This document shows, piece after piece, positions 10,683 to 19,410 of a stretch of 23,573 nucleotides of DNA; the stretch's first letter is position 1; each line of letters opens with the position of its first letter. Position numbers and translations under genes: made by a program. The stretch comes from Clavulina sp. PMI_390. Lineage: Eukaryota; Basidiomycota; Agaricomycetes; Cantharellales; Hydnaceae. The DNA is taken from assembly GCA_015039315.1 (NCBI GenBank), contig WIDE01000118.1:74255-97827 (forward strand), read 5' to 3'. The notes under the pieces are model-generated. The model made no database searches. It saw only the letters and a program-made list of their open reading frames with translations, and was not told the DNA's origin.

Positions 10683-11367
10683 TTAACCCCACCTCCACTT
10701 TCCGGGTGGCACACCCATTGCAATCGATTCCCCCCCAGTCGATACCGTCCCAGCATCAGTGCTCTGATTTGCAGCCTGCGCCCTCCGCTTCCTCTTCACT
10801 TCATCCAAATAACAAAAGTACGCAATAAAGAAGAGAAATAGCCCCGAGGCTAAGAAAGTCAACGCGATTGCCGTCTTTATGGTATGTGAGGTTTTCGATG
10901 ATGAAGTGGAGCTGTGGGTAGATGTTGGTGTTGGGAATGTGGGAAAGGAATACGAGGTTGTTGGTGTTGAGGACGGAACGGTGGTCTGTGAAGTGGTCGT
11001 ATCTGGTGCGAAAGGGAAGGCGTATGAGATGGTGAAGATGAAACGATACCCACCCAAGTCATTGGTAAAAGGAAGCGCATACTCACCTCGTCGTAGTAAT
11101 GGCCGATCATCTGCCCATCTGTCTATAGCTAGGCCTCCATCTCTTTCCGCAACACCCTAAAAATCCAAGTGGATGAGATATGGCCAATTAGTATTAGATG
11201 TCTCTGACAGAAGCCTCGAACCAGCCTCGTGTCGTGACCATAGCGTAGTCGCACGCTTGAACACGTACAGGTGAAGCCGGGATCACGGTTGCAGCCACCA
11301 ATGGTATCCATGCTCCCAACCACATCAATGCAACCATCCCTGCCACCCATCCTCTAGAGACGCGCAT
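10683..11367 (-). CDS. Small single-pass membrane protein with a Ser/Thr stalk
   Basis: Proposed exons are 11367-11209, 11156-11087 and 11002-10683 on the minus strand, giving 182 aa. Intron 1 is phase 0 (52 nt, donor GTCAGA, internal CTAAT). Intron 2 is phase 1 (donor GTGAGT, acceptor CACCAG). MRVSRGWVAGMVALMWLGAW is a clear signal sequence. A luminal part of about 50 residues contains a single Cys (VQACDYAM). The third exon opens D-TTTSQTTVPSSTPTTS, a Ser/Thr/Pro stalk at about 77-117, followed by the helix TAIALTFLASGLFLFFIAYF at about 120-142 and a strongly basic DEVKRKRR. The tail ends GKWRWG. Entry into the stalk exon at an Asp codon split in phase 1 repeats what the three large paralogues do (G|AC of DSPE), suggesting common descent with loss of the Cys-rich exons. 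Function is unknown. Confidence 0.62.
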
Positions 11368-11759
11368 CTAGTCAGTTTGAAATGCTCGTGCGATTGGGCG
11401 GAGCAGCGAGATGTCAAGCGAGGGCGAAAACTGTCAAGATTTTCAGAATTCCTGTGTCATCAAAGGGGAGAGAGGCCCGAGAGCTGGACGGGAGCGTGCA
11501 CAAGGGAAGAAAACGGATCCTTATGATCTTGAGACGGGGGCACGGCGGCGGGAGGCCGAGCTTGAGCGCGCTATTATGACTGAATCCGGGATAGGAGACG
11601 CGGAATTAAAATGAGGATCGCACGAGGCGGCACAGTGCCTTGGCGTCTGTTTAAGGTTAATCCACGGAGGTGGAAAAGAGGAGTGACAAGGAGCGAGGAG
11701 GAGGGCGGTGGGAACTGCATTGGTTGGAGGCTATTCAGCAGCATTGTAATAGCCCCGCG

Positions 11760-12262
11760 CCTCACTGAAGCCGATCCATAGAGTACAGTGGACTGGATGG
11801 TCCGATCGAGGTGGGCCATGTTGACTGATTCGCCTCATCGCAGACTCATTCGGAGAACAGAGGGGCAGCAATGTTATGAGTCGGGAGGGGAGAGATCTGA
11901 TGCTGCAGTCAGCCGCGCCACCGACATCGCGCTGGTCAACCGATGTGCGCGCTTAAAGAGTACAACAGCGCAGATCATTCTCCGAGGTTGCCACTGTGGG
12001 ACGATTTGTGAATTTGAGGTCGGGCAAAGGCTTTTGCAAGGAAATGGACACAGCGCAGGGCTATTGTGGGAGGCTCACAGGCGGTAACAGACACAGGCGA
12101 GTCAGCGAGATACGACGCGATCGGACAAGAGAAAAGCGGAGGGCAGTTCTAGAAACTCTCTCGATTCTTCCACCAAGATGTCGGACGACACTGCCAGTGT
12201 GAGGCAGTGCACAGCAGGCGTCATTGCAGTGAAGAGTGAATGCACTGCTCTTAGGAATGTTT
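11760..12262 (-). pseudogene. Possible relic of a Cys-rich membrane-protein gene
   Basis: On the minus strand from about 12259 there is, in order, an ATG with a hydrophobic start (MAQTFLRAVHSLF), a stretch resembling exon 2 (CACTGCAATG), a 12-nt match to the end of intron 2 of paralogue 2 (CGCGTCGTATCT) and CAATAGCCCTGCG, which matches the QNPC microexon (CAAAATCCCTGCG) at 10 of 13 bases but with a stop. Further down, AGTCCACTGTACTCTATGG (about 11790) resembles another exon-2 start. No continuous reading frame can be built. Similarity is short and judged by eye, so coincidence is possible. The rest of 11368-12948 shows no gene. Confidence 0.25.
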
Positions 12263-12948
12263 GTGCCATGAGGAGATATGGTAAAGCTCCGCTCTGCGCA
12301 TCGTCTTCGAGTAGCGGATAACGCTGGCATAGATTGGTGCTTGGGTAGTCAAAAACCATGCTGGCGAAGAAAGTTGTCGCCATCTGTTGTGTTCGGGGCT
12401 CGGAGTCAATACGACTCAACATGACTCTGAACTGGTGGTGGTGGTGAAGGTGTCGAGATTCGGGACTTAGCCCCCCTTATCTACAGCCAGAGTCTCTCTG
12501 ATTCTGTTTATCCCTCACTGCCGTTTCGACATGGTGCCATTGGCGCTGCCGCTCGGAGTCAGTCATTGAGGCACGCCAAGAAAATCATCGGTTCCCACCC
12601 ACTGGTATCGATGATATGAAATAGATTTGCCCCGCTCGTCGTTCTGCTTGAAACACCTTCTCATATAGCGATGAGGCTCGACAGTGAGCATCCTCAACAG
12701 AGAAAAATGTTTCACGACTCATTCATCTTCGCCCGGCGAGCAAATTCCCAAGACGGATGCTGACGATCTTGGCGGCAGACATAACACCTTCAAACCATCT
12801 GACCTCATTTGAAAATGGGCGAGCGATCGCAGATCTGTCACTAGCCGTCGCCTTCGAATTGGATTCTTGGCCCCACAAACTCTGCCAAACTCGACGTTCC
12901 TGGCGTCTCTTTCTTACCTCCACCAACCCCACCATCCTCGTCGTGGCT
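12263..12948. other. Upstream region of the plus-strand membrane-protein gene
   Basis: This is the probable promoter region of the gene starting at 12949. A pyrimidine-rich segment (TCTCTTTCTTACCTCCACC, about 12906-12925) sits just before the ATG. A (GGT)n-like run GGTGGTGGTGGTGAAGG occurs near 12433-12449. An open frame beginning at 12757 runs into the real start, but its extra residues would bury the signal peptide. Confidence 0.45.
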
Positions 12949-14917
12949 ATGGCGAAAGGGCTCATTGCTATCGCTGCTCTCGTTGGCTCATTTTTCAGCC
13001 TCGCTAGCGCGCAGGTCACTGGCTATGTAAGTGTCCGTTCGTGTTTGACTGGTGAGGTGACAGCCCAACACTTGATGTCTTCTTTCTCCCCCGCGTGCTG
13101 ATAAAACAAGCTGACACGCTCTCGTCATCTATATATTCTAGTCGAGTGTGCATTGTATCGCTGGTTGGGACTGGGTGCGTCGTGCTTCATCGTCGGTCTC
13201 TCCGAATCGTGCTGATGGCGGAACGTGCTTTCCGACCTCTGCCTCGTGTCAACTATCCTTCCTCGAATGCTCCCGCTCGACGATCGTGATCTAAATGTTG
13301 GATCCATGCCTTTAGGCTAACAACACCTTGGAGTAAGTGAACTTCTCTACGCATTGCGCTGTCTCCTGGACTATGAACTGAATGTTTGTGTATGTCATGC
13401 TGGCTTTGCCATGATCATCCTCACCCCACCACACCCACTACTACTTTTTACTCGATAACAGGCAAAATCCCTGCGTGGTTCGTTGCATCGTATCTGATAT
13501 CAGAAAACTTTGTGCTGATCGGCAATCCTGGTGATCGCCCTTCACTTCTCTTTTTTGGTCTGGTGAATCGGAATCGTCTCCAGATTACCGCGTATTTACA
13601 AGCACAATGTGGGACAGGAAGTGAGCAATCCATCGCGCTACACCTGACAGAAAGACTCACAGCAGGTTCGCAGCGTTCACCATGGACCCGCTTCCGGCGG
13701 GATATCACTACATCGGCCCAACCAATGATACCTCCACCCAGAACCCCTGTGAGCGATTCAACTGCGTCTAGGTGGCACGCATCACTAGACTAAACTCTGT
13801 TTGGATCCTAACAGGTATCTGCTCAACGCCTGTATACATGCTTGACTCGGCCTGTGGTGCCTGCCAGAACCGTACCTACATATCGTGGACGACCTTCTCT
13901 GCATTTTGCCCGCTCAATATGGTTTCCCCGCAAGGACAGTACAACTCCATTATTCCTGCGGGAACGAGAGTGCCCGCCTATGCGTTCTTAAAGCCGAGTG
14001 ACTATGGCGATTATTTCAATCCCGTGGCGGCTCATCAATTGGGAGGTGAGTGGTTCAAACAGAACAACATCGAACAGAGCTCTGATCATGTTGCATTCAT
14101 TTCTCATCCGCAATGTATCGGCACCGGTGCTCGATCTTCGATTCGTTCGAACATTTTTCATCGGCGTCGGTTCCCTTTGCATGAATTCATTCATTCCCAC
14201 AAACGCTCGGCGTCGGGCACTGTCTCGCTCTGACAGACTCCCCGGAGAGCACGCAAGTGATGTCGACGTCGACGAGTTCCACCAGCAGCACCAGCTCGAC
14301 TCTCGACTCGACCTCCGCTCCACCCACGACTTCAACTACCCCCACGACTACCTCGAGCACATCGTCCCGCAGTGGCGGTGGAGGAGGGGGCTCGAACCTG
14401 GGTGCCATCGTGGGTGGTGTCGTAGGTGGTGTACTTGGGCTGGGCTTGCTCGTCCTGCTCGGGTTCTGGATCACCCGTGGCCACAACAAACCGGCTCCGG
14501 CGAGTAACCCTGACGGATACGTCGCTGCGGGCTCCGTGGGCGGTACGACCCAACGTCCTCTGAGCGGACCCGAAATGACCGCAGTGGGTCATGGCGCCGG
14601 GCCAGGTCATATGCCTGTGCAGTATACGGGCAACACTGCTCCGACCGTGATGAGTGGTGGAAGTGCTGGGCAGGGATACTATGGGTTAGTCTATTCTTTC
14701 CATGTTTTGACAAAGAATCTCTTGATGACCGACTGCCTCGGTCTCCTCCCTCCCTTGTGCTGAAACGCCATCTTATTCTGCGTTGTACCCTATCTCACGA
14801 ACATTCAAACCGCAATTCTTCAAACGATCGCTCGTTTGATTGCCTAGTCCCAGCACCACCTCTCCTACATCCCCTACTCACCACTCTTTGAATTATTCTG
14901 GTGTACCTGAGGTTTGA
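12949..14917 (+). CDS. Cys-rich single-pass membrane protein, paralogue 3 of 3
   Basis: Nine exons: 12949-13026, 13142-13174, 13316-13332, 13462-13477, 13584-13620, 13674-13748, 13815-14045, 14237-14684 and 14848-14917, giving 334 aa. MAKGLIAIAALVGSFFSLAS is a signal peptide. The ectodomain matches paralogue 2 closely: SSVHCIAGWDW, ANNTLEQNPCV, ITAYLQAQCGTG, GYHYIGPTNDTSTQN and CICSTPVYMLDSACGACQNR. It has eight cysteines in the same positions and NNT, NDT and NRT sequons. The stalk starts DSPESTQ, then SGGGGGGSNLG and the helix VGGVLGLGLLVLLGFWI at about 217-241. The tail has RPLSGPEM and MPVQYTGN. The last exon is short (70 nt instead of 160) and lacks the NPDEAYLHA motif of the other two, keeping only SGVPEV at the end. 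It lies on the opposite strand to its paralogues, so an inversion or inverted duplication has occurred. Ligand and role are unknown. Confidence 0.85.
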
Positions 14918-15542
14918 TCAAAGAATAGACTTCGGGAAGTCACCAGAAACGAATAGTATTTTCTTGCTGGAGTCATGGCAGCCAGGCTTGGTAGTAGCTA
15001 TTTTTCTCACGCTTCGTTGATCCCCCTTTTCTTTGGTCCTTGTGCGCCAGTTCAGTTTTTTCCCCACTCACTTTTGTTCGTATTTCAACATGTGGGGATA
15101 TTGTACACTATGATATACCTTAGTTTCATCGGCGATTGCTGATCGTCTTGACCGATTTTACACGTCTGAATTTTTCCATCTATAGCATGCAGGTTTGAGG
15201 TTATAATGCCGCGCGGCCCCGGATCCTCTGCCCTGCCTAAGCGAGTAAATTGGAATTAGCACATGACTCCTACAAAGCATCTGTTGCGATTAGCTCTTTG
15301 ACGCTGCTCCTCTCACAGCACGATAGCCTGCCTTAGCATTTTTCTGTCGTGTGTAAATAGCGTTCTTTTGTCCTCCAGCGGTGATGCTGATTTTTTTTTC
15401 GTAGGGCTCTTAGGGTCATGGCAACCATGGCAAGGCAGGTCCAAGACCACGAGGCGACCCAAATACCTCAACTCACCCCTCTTCTCTGGTATCTGCCGCT
15501 CTTCCACCCAGGGAATCCGAGCCCCCTACTGTACCCCTTCCC
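14918..15542. other. Intergenic region, possible first exon of the next gene
   Basis: The 3' part (from about 15416, after CTCTTAG) is open in the same frame as the next gene up to its ATG at 15543, reading SSLVSAALPPRESEPPTVPL. That frame has no ATG before 15543. A tiny upstream exon, as in the paralogue at 1906, could supply a start, but I could not place it. The remainder is AT-rich with no gene seen. Confidence 0.4.
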
Positions 15543-18164
15543 ATGCACAGCATTATGGAATTTTCATTGGCGGAATTCGGTGCATATGTCAAAGACACAA
15601 TTTCACTCAGCCAGGCCCGCGTCCTGTCGATTGAAGGATATTACGAGTACGCTAGTTGGATGAAACATCGCTTCGTATTACTTGAGCTACTTGTTGGCGG
15701 CCAACATCAGATCTGGCTGCGGCTGGATCGTCGAATCCAAGCTGGGATCTCCCCTTTGGATTTGTGATTGCAGCGGGAAAGACGCGAGCCAATGACAAGG
15801 TATTTTAACTACTAGATTCCTTGGCGCCTAACCTCAGCTATAATGTGCGATACAGGCTTCTATCTCGAGGGATAGGGATATGTTAATATTAGGAGCCACT
15901 AGAGAGTCGTCCCGAACCCTGAGGAAGGCGTCATCCTTGGCGGGGCTGATGCGACTGCTCCTAATAATCACCCAGGAGCTTGACTTCTGCAGCATTTGGC
16001 CAGTGAGGAGATTTTTACGTGGGCTACCCATGATAATACTAATTTTTGAATTCAGGAAAATTGCTGGCTTTTTTGCTCCATTATCCAGCAATACTTTGTT
16101 GCATCCGATGATGGATGGTCTTCAGATACGATTCAGAATCTGAAACACATAAATCTGGGTAGATCAATCCGCCGGCGAGTTTTTGCTCAGTACCGAACGA
16201 ATCACGGGACGGGGCTACATCCAGAGAACCGACAATCAATATTGCAAATTGACACCACCAGTTCTAATGATAGGACTCCCTTGTTGGGTCAGGACGACAA
16301 CCAATCCAACATGTATGGTAGGTCTTCAGAGACTGCATACTCCCGCCTCGCCTCGCCCCGTGCTTAGCTCGTTGATGCTCTTCGATCCGCTATGAAGTGG
16401 CCCACCGGGAGAGTCATCTTTCAGCCCTCGGCGGATTGGAATCTCTCGAGGAACCACCCTCCGGATATCACACTATATCCTTTGACCAAGTAGGTAAAGA
16501 AATCTGCCAGTGAGATATGAGCATCTATTCATCTCCTCTCACTAGGATTCAGACACAGTGATGCTGCTAGAGCAGCTGATTTTCCATCCTCATTCCTTGG
16601 AAAATAAGGACCACGGTGTAAATCAAGAGCATCTTTTGGAGGCTCTCCAAGATGTAAGCATTTCATAAATCTATATCTCAGCCTTGGGTACCATGCAGCT
16701 TTTTGCCCATAGCTACTCGACAATCCAAATGATAAGCTTGGCGAGCATCGCCCACGGGCATTACGCCTGTTGCAAAAGATTGCGGCGGAGTCGGGAAAAC
16801 TCCCCCGCCGTGTAAAGTTACTCAACGTGTGCAAACAAGAACTTAAGGACACAGGAGGGGAAGCCATCATTTGGACTGCTGAACTTGATGGGAGCAAGGT
16901 AATTGTTCGAGAACCATGGCCTCCAGCCAATAAGAAATGGACCTCTCCCGAGGGCATGCAAATTATAGCAGTGAGTTTAGGAGGCATGGATCCCTTATAA
17001 CATGTCACCTCTTAAATATTAGCCACCCGCGTATCATAGGCTATGCGAAGAGAGATTATTTCTCATATCCAGATTCAACACACAAATATTCTTCCAATCA
17101 TCGGGATAGTATCTAGTGATACACACCCGTTGTCAATTGTGGTTCCTCTTGCCGTGAACGGGGATGCATTGGAGTATCTGAGCAATTTAGACGGGCCACT
17201 ACGAGCTGCTGCAGTGCTTAACATTGTAAGGTCTGACTCGACCTTTTCTGCCTTTACTAAACATCAATTCATCTCCTGAAAGATTCAAAATGTGGCATAT
17301 GCTCTGGAGTACCTACACTATATGGTTCCTCCCATAATACATGGTGATCTTCATGCAGTGAGTCCAATCGCATCAGCTTCGAGAACACTGTGATTGAAAC
17401 ATTTACTTGTTGTACAGCGCAATATATTGGTCGATGCGCAGGGCAATGCCCTGCTGTGCGATTTTGGCCTGTCACGGATCAAGCATGAGCAAACTCGTAG
17501 CGCCACGAATATAGTTGAGGGAGGGAGATACCGCTATCTGGCACCCGAGCTTCTGTCCCCGTCCGCCGAATACAAATTCCGCACAACACCCGCGTCAGAT
17601 TGCTACTCATTCGCTATGACAATCCTCCAGCTGGTGACATTGGAAAAGCCTTTCGCTGAATACAAATATGAGAGCGGAGCATTTCATGCTGCTGAGCGTG
17701 GACTACGACCGCAGCACCCGCCACTGGAAGCATTTGGAACGCTTAGTGAACTGATAGTGGATCTACTTTGGACACTTTTAACCTATATGTGGGATCATGA
17801 GGAAAATAAAAGGCCTGGCATGGATACTGTTGCTTATCGCGTCGGAGAACTCCGATCTCTCGATATTCAAAACTACGTTTGTATATTTGAATCTCGGTCA
17901 AGTAAGACCTCCACTTATTGGGTTCTTTTCCTGTCTCTCGTAGTTTTGATTACGCTTCTGACTGGGTCCTACTATTTTCACGGAATAGCGAGGAGAAAGA
18001 AAGGAAACGAGGGCTGCGGATTGGAAGGAAAGGACTGTCAAGATCCCTTATGCCTCACCGCTGCCTCACACTCCCCAACGGACGCCACTTTTCCGAATGG
18101 CTCTTGCCGTACTCCGTATCACCCTGAGCACGAAACCCGCCATCATGAGCTGCTCGTACATTAA
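15543..18164 (+). pseudogene. ENCW-motif / TKL-like kinase fusion with C-terminal membrane anchor, frameshifted
   Basis: Proposed exons: 15543-15799, 15856-16002, 16056-16317, 16398-16489, 16546-16653, 16713-16970, 17040-17225, 17283-17357 and 17418-18164; about 710 codons. Exon 1 breaks near 15732: after WLRLDRR the frame must shift by one base to continue NPSWDLPFGFVIAAGKTRAN. The exon is 257 nt, one short of a multiple of three. Otherwise all junctions agree in phase. The N-terminal part parallels the gene at 1906 (HRFV..L, WLRLDRR, an identical 147-nt exon, ENCWLFCSIIQQ). Kinase signatures follow: IIWTAELDGSKVIVREPW, MRREIISHIQIQHTNILPI, HGDLHARNILVD (split by an intron), CDFGLSR, RYLAPELLS and SDCYSFAMTILQLV. 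The beta-3 Lys is Arg (codon 16908-16910). After the C-lobe comes a helix, VLFLSLVVLITLLTGSYYF, then RRKKGNEGCG. The exon 3/4 splice (donor GTAGGT at 16318, phase 1) is the least certain link. Without it the ENCW part ends at a TAG (16365) and the kinase would be a separate gene. The frameshift may be a recent mutation or a sequence error. Confidence 0.66.
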
Positions 18165-18315
18165 GCAGTGAGGTAGATGCCCGTTTCCATATAGCCCTTG
18201 CCCACGGCTCATCTCTCGGAGCAAATCATGTACGGACGGTGTGGAAGACGCGCTTCTCTACGTATTCAGAGATGATGAAGAGCGTTCGTTTCACCGCAAA
18301 AAATGATACGGATTG

Positions 18316-19269
18316 CTACCGAGTAGAAGAAATCGAGGTAACCTTGCACGCGAGCCGATTGTGAGGTAGGGGTATTGATGAAGAAGGCTCAGCAACAATG
18401 AGAACTATGTTTTCTCCCTTTGCGCCTGCCACCCAAGCTCTTCGTAGTACTTCGACATAAAGCACTAGTGCCTGTGACTCGCCTTGCACCGTGAAGTCCC
18501 CAAAGCTGGCGAAGATAATGAAAAAGCGTTCTTCTGATGATACGGCCATGATACGATCCCCGTGAACGGCTGCGAGTAGGATATGTTGAGGAGTGGGGGG
18601 GAGGAGAAGGAATGTAAAGATTCGCGGTGAGGAGTACATGATCCGTAAGAAGGTTGATAACTGCGTCGAGGTAGACGTCGTTGGTAATGATCTATTGGAG
18701 GGAGAGAGCGATGAAACGGCCGAAGCGGGGGAGGAACTAGGGGAAGGATCGGGGAGCTGCGATCGAATTGGGATCGTGAACGTCTCAGCTGATTCCTTCA
18801 ACGGCGTGGAGACCAATTCCACAAAGATGGAGCCTATCGGCGCTCCAACAGGCTTCTCGTCGTCTGAGCCACGATTCACAGCTGTAGATTTTTTTGGTGG
18901 TGTCGAGGAGCCTTGCATGAGCTCCAACTGCGAGAGGTATGTTCTCACCAGCTCGTGACCACGCACTTCTAGTGATGCTAAGGTTAGGTTCAGAACCGAT
19001 GAACCGAACTGAACCGAACCCATCAAACGGTTCAGGTTCAGGTTCGGAAAAATTGTGGTCAGAACCGGACCGAACCGAACCTTAGCATCACTACTGGCGC
19101 GGCCCTCCCCCTCCCCACCTATCGCTTGACTGACAGATTGTCCTCGCGGATTATACCTTCGTCTTTGAGACGCACTTTGATTAGGCCCATGAATAAACTG
19201 TCGTAATAAGTGCATGAATATTCCGCTAAATGCCCCATCCTTCAGAGACTCACTGCTCTCCTTCGGCAC
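18316..19269 (-). CDS. Hypothetical protein ORF, family not recognised
   Basis: A minus-strand ORF of 317 codons whose 3' end converges with the kinase gene (stop to stop about 150 bp). The part encoded by 18316-18960 looks real. It has a Ser/Pro-rich linker (SQLPDPSPSSSPASAVSSL), then an alternating hydrophobic stretch (RIFTFLLLPPTPQHILLAAV, FFIIFASFGDF, VLYVEVLRRAWVAGA, NIVLIVAEP) that suggests a small alpha/beta domain. The upstream 40 codons or so are contributed by an inserted foldback element (18972-19091) and carry no stop. Because element plus target duplication is 122 bp, the frame before and after insertion cannot be the same, so the annotated N-terminus is doubtful and the native start is probably within or upstream in another frame or exon. 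No function can be assigned. Confidence 0.38.
   Translation of the reverse strand: MPKESSESLKDGAFSGIFMHLLRQFIHGPNQSASQRRRYNPRGQSVSQAIGGEGEGRASSDAKVRFGPVLTTIFPNLNLNRLMGSVQFGSSVLNLTLASLEVRGHELVRTYLSQLELMQGSSTPPKKSTAVNRGSDDEKPVGAPIGSIFVELVSTPLKESAETFTIPIRSQLPDPSPSSSPASAVSSLSPSNRSLPTTSTSTQLSTFLRIMYSSPRIFTFLLLPPTPQHILLAAVHGDRIMAVSSEERFFIIFASFGDFTVQGESQALVLYVEVLRRAWVAGAKGENIVLIVAEPSSSIPLPHNRLACKVTSISSTR
18970..19093. mobile_element. 120-bp MITE-like foldback element with TA target duplication
   Basis: The element spans 18972-19091. Its ends are GTGATGCTAAGGTT (18972-18985) and the exact complement AACCTTAGCATCAC (19078-19091). The match continues for about six more bases with one mismatch. Each end is flanked by TA (18970-18971 and 19092-19093), the target duplication expected for Tc1/mariner-type (Stowaway-like) elements. 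The interior is built from repeated GGTTC/GAACC units, so the whole can fold back. It has no coding capacity and depends on a transposase elsewhere. It sits inside the minus-strand ORF 18316-19269. Confidence 0.78.
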
Positions 19270-19280
19270 TATGATATGTG

Positions 19281-19410
19281 CACTATGGGGGGAATCCTGG
19301 CGGAAAATCCGCCAGATCAGGCCTTATGGCGGATTTTCCGCTCACAAACTAGCGGTTTTTCGCCTCCCATTTTGGGCTTCTCCCGTGATTTCTTCTTTGG
19401 CGGATTCCCC
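19281..19410. repeat. Cluster of GGCGG-n-CCGCC palindromes, copy 1
   Basis: It begins CACTATGGGGGGAA and contains GGCGGAAAATCCGCC, GGCGGATTTTCCGC, CTAGCGGTTTTTCGCC and GGCGGATTCCCCGCTAG within 130 bp. The same units, in related order, recur at 22471-22680. Its first 35 bases match the reverse complement of the right end of that cluster (CACTATGGGCGGA...GCGG....TCCGCCAG). The units are short near-palindromes that could form nested hairpins. Probably a non-autonomous element family or its ends; no coding sequence. Confidence 0.55.

Noticed and set aside
10393..10698. Minus-strand open frame of 101 codons
   Set aside because: Begins inside the stop region of the small membrane gene and has no supporting features.
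12757..12948. Extended start for paralogue 3 at 12757
   Set aside because: It would put 64 residues before the signal peptide. The paralogues start exactly at the signal peptide.
13142..13291. Longer exon 2 in paralogue 3 with extra cysteines
   Set aside because: The frame stays open to a TAA, but comparison with the other two copies shows that the exon ends at W (GTGCGT or GTGCGC donor) in all three.
16529..17008. Minus-strand open frame of 159 codons
   Set aside because: Antisense to kinase exons 5 and 6, whose motifs and splice phases are consistent.
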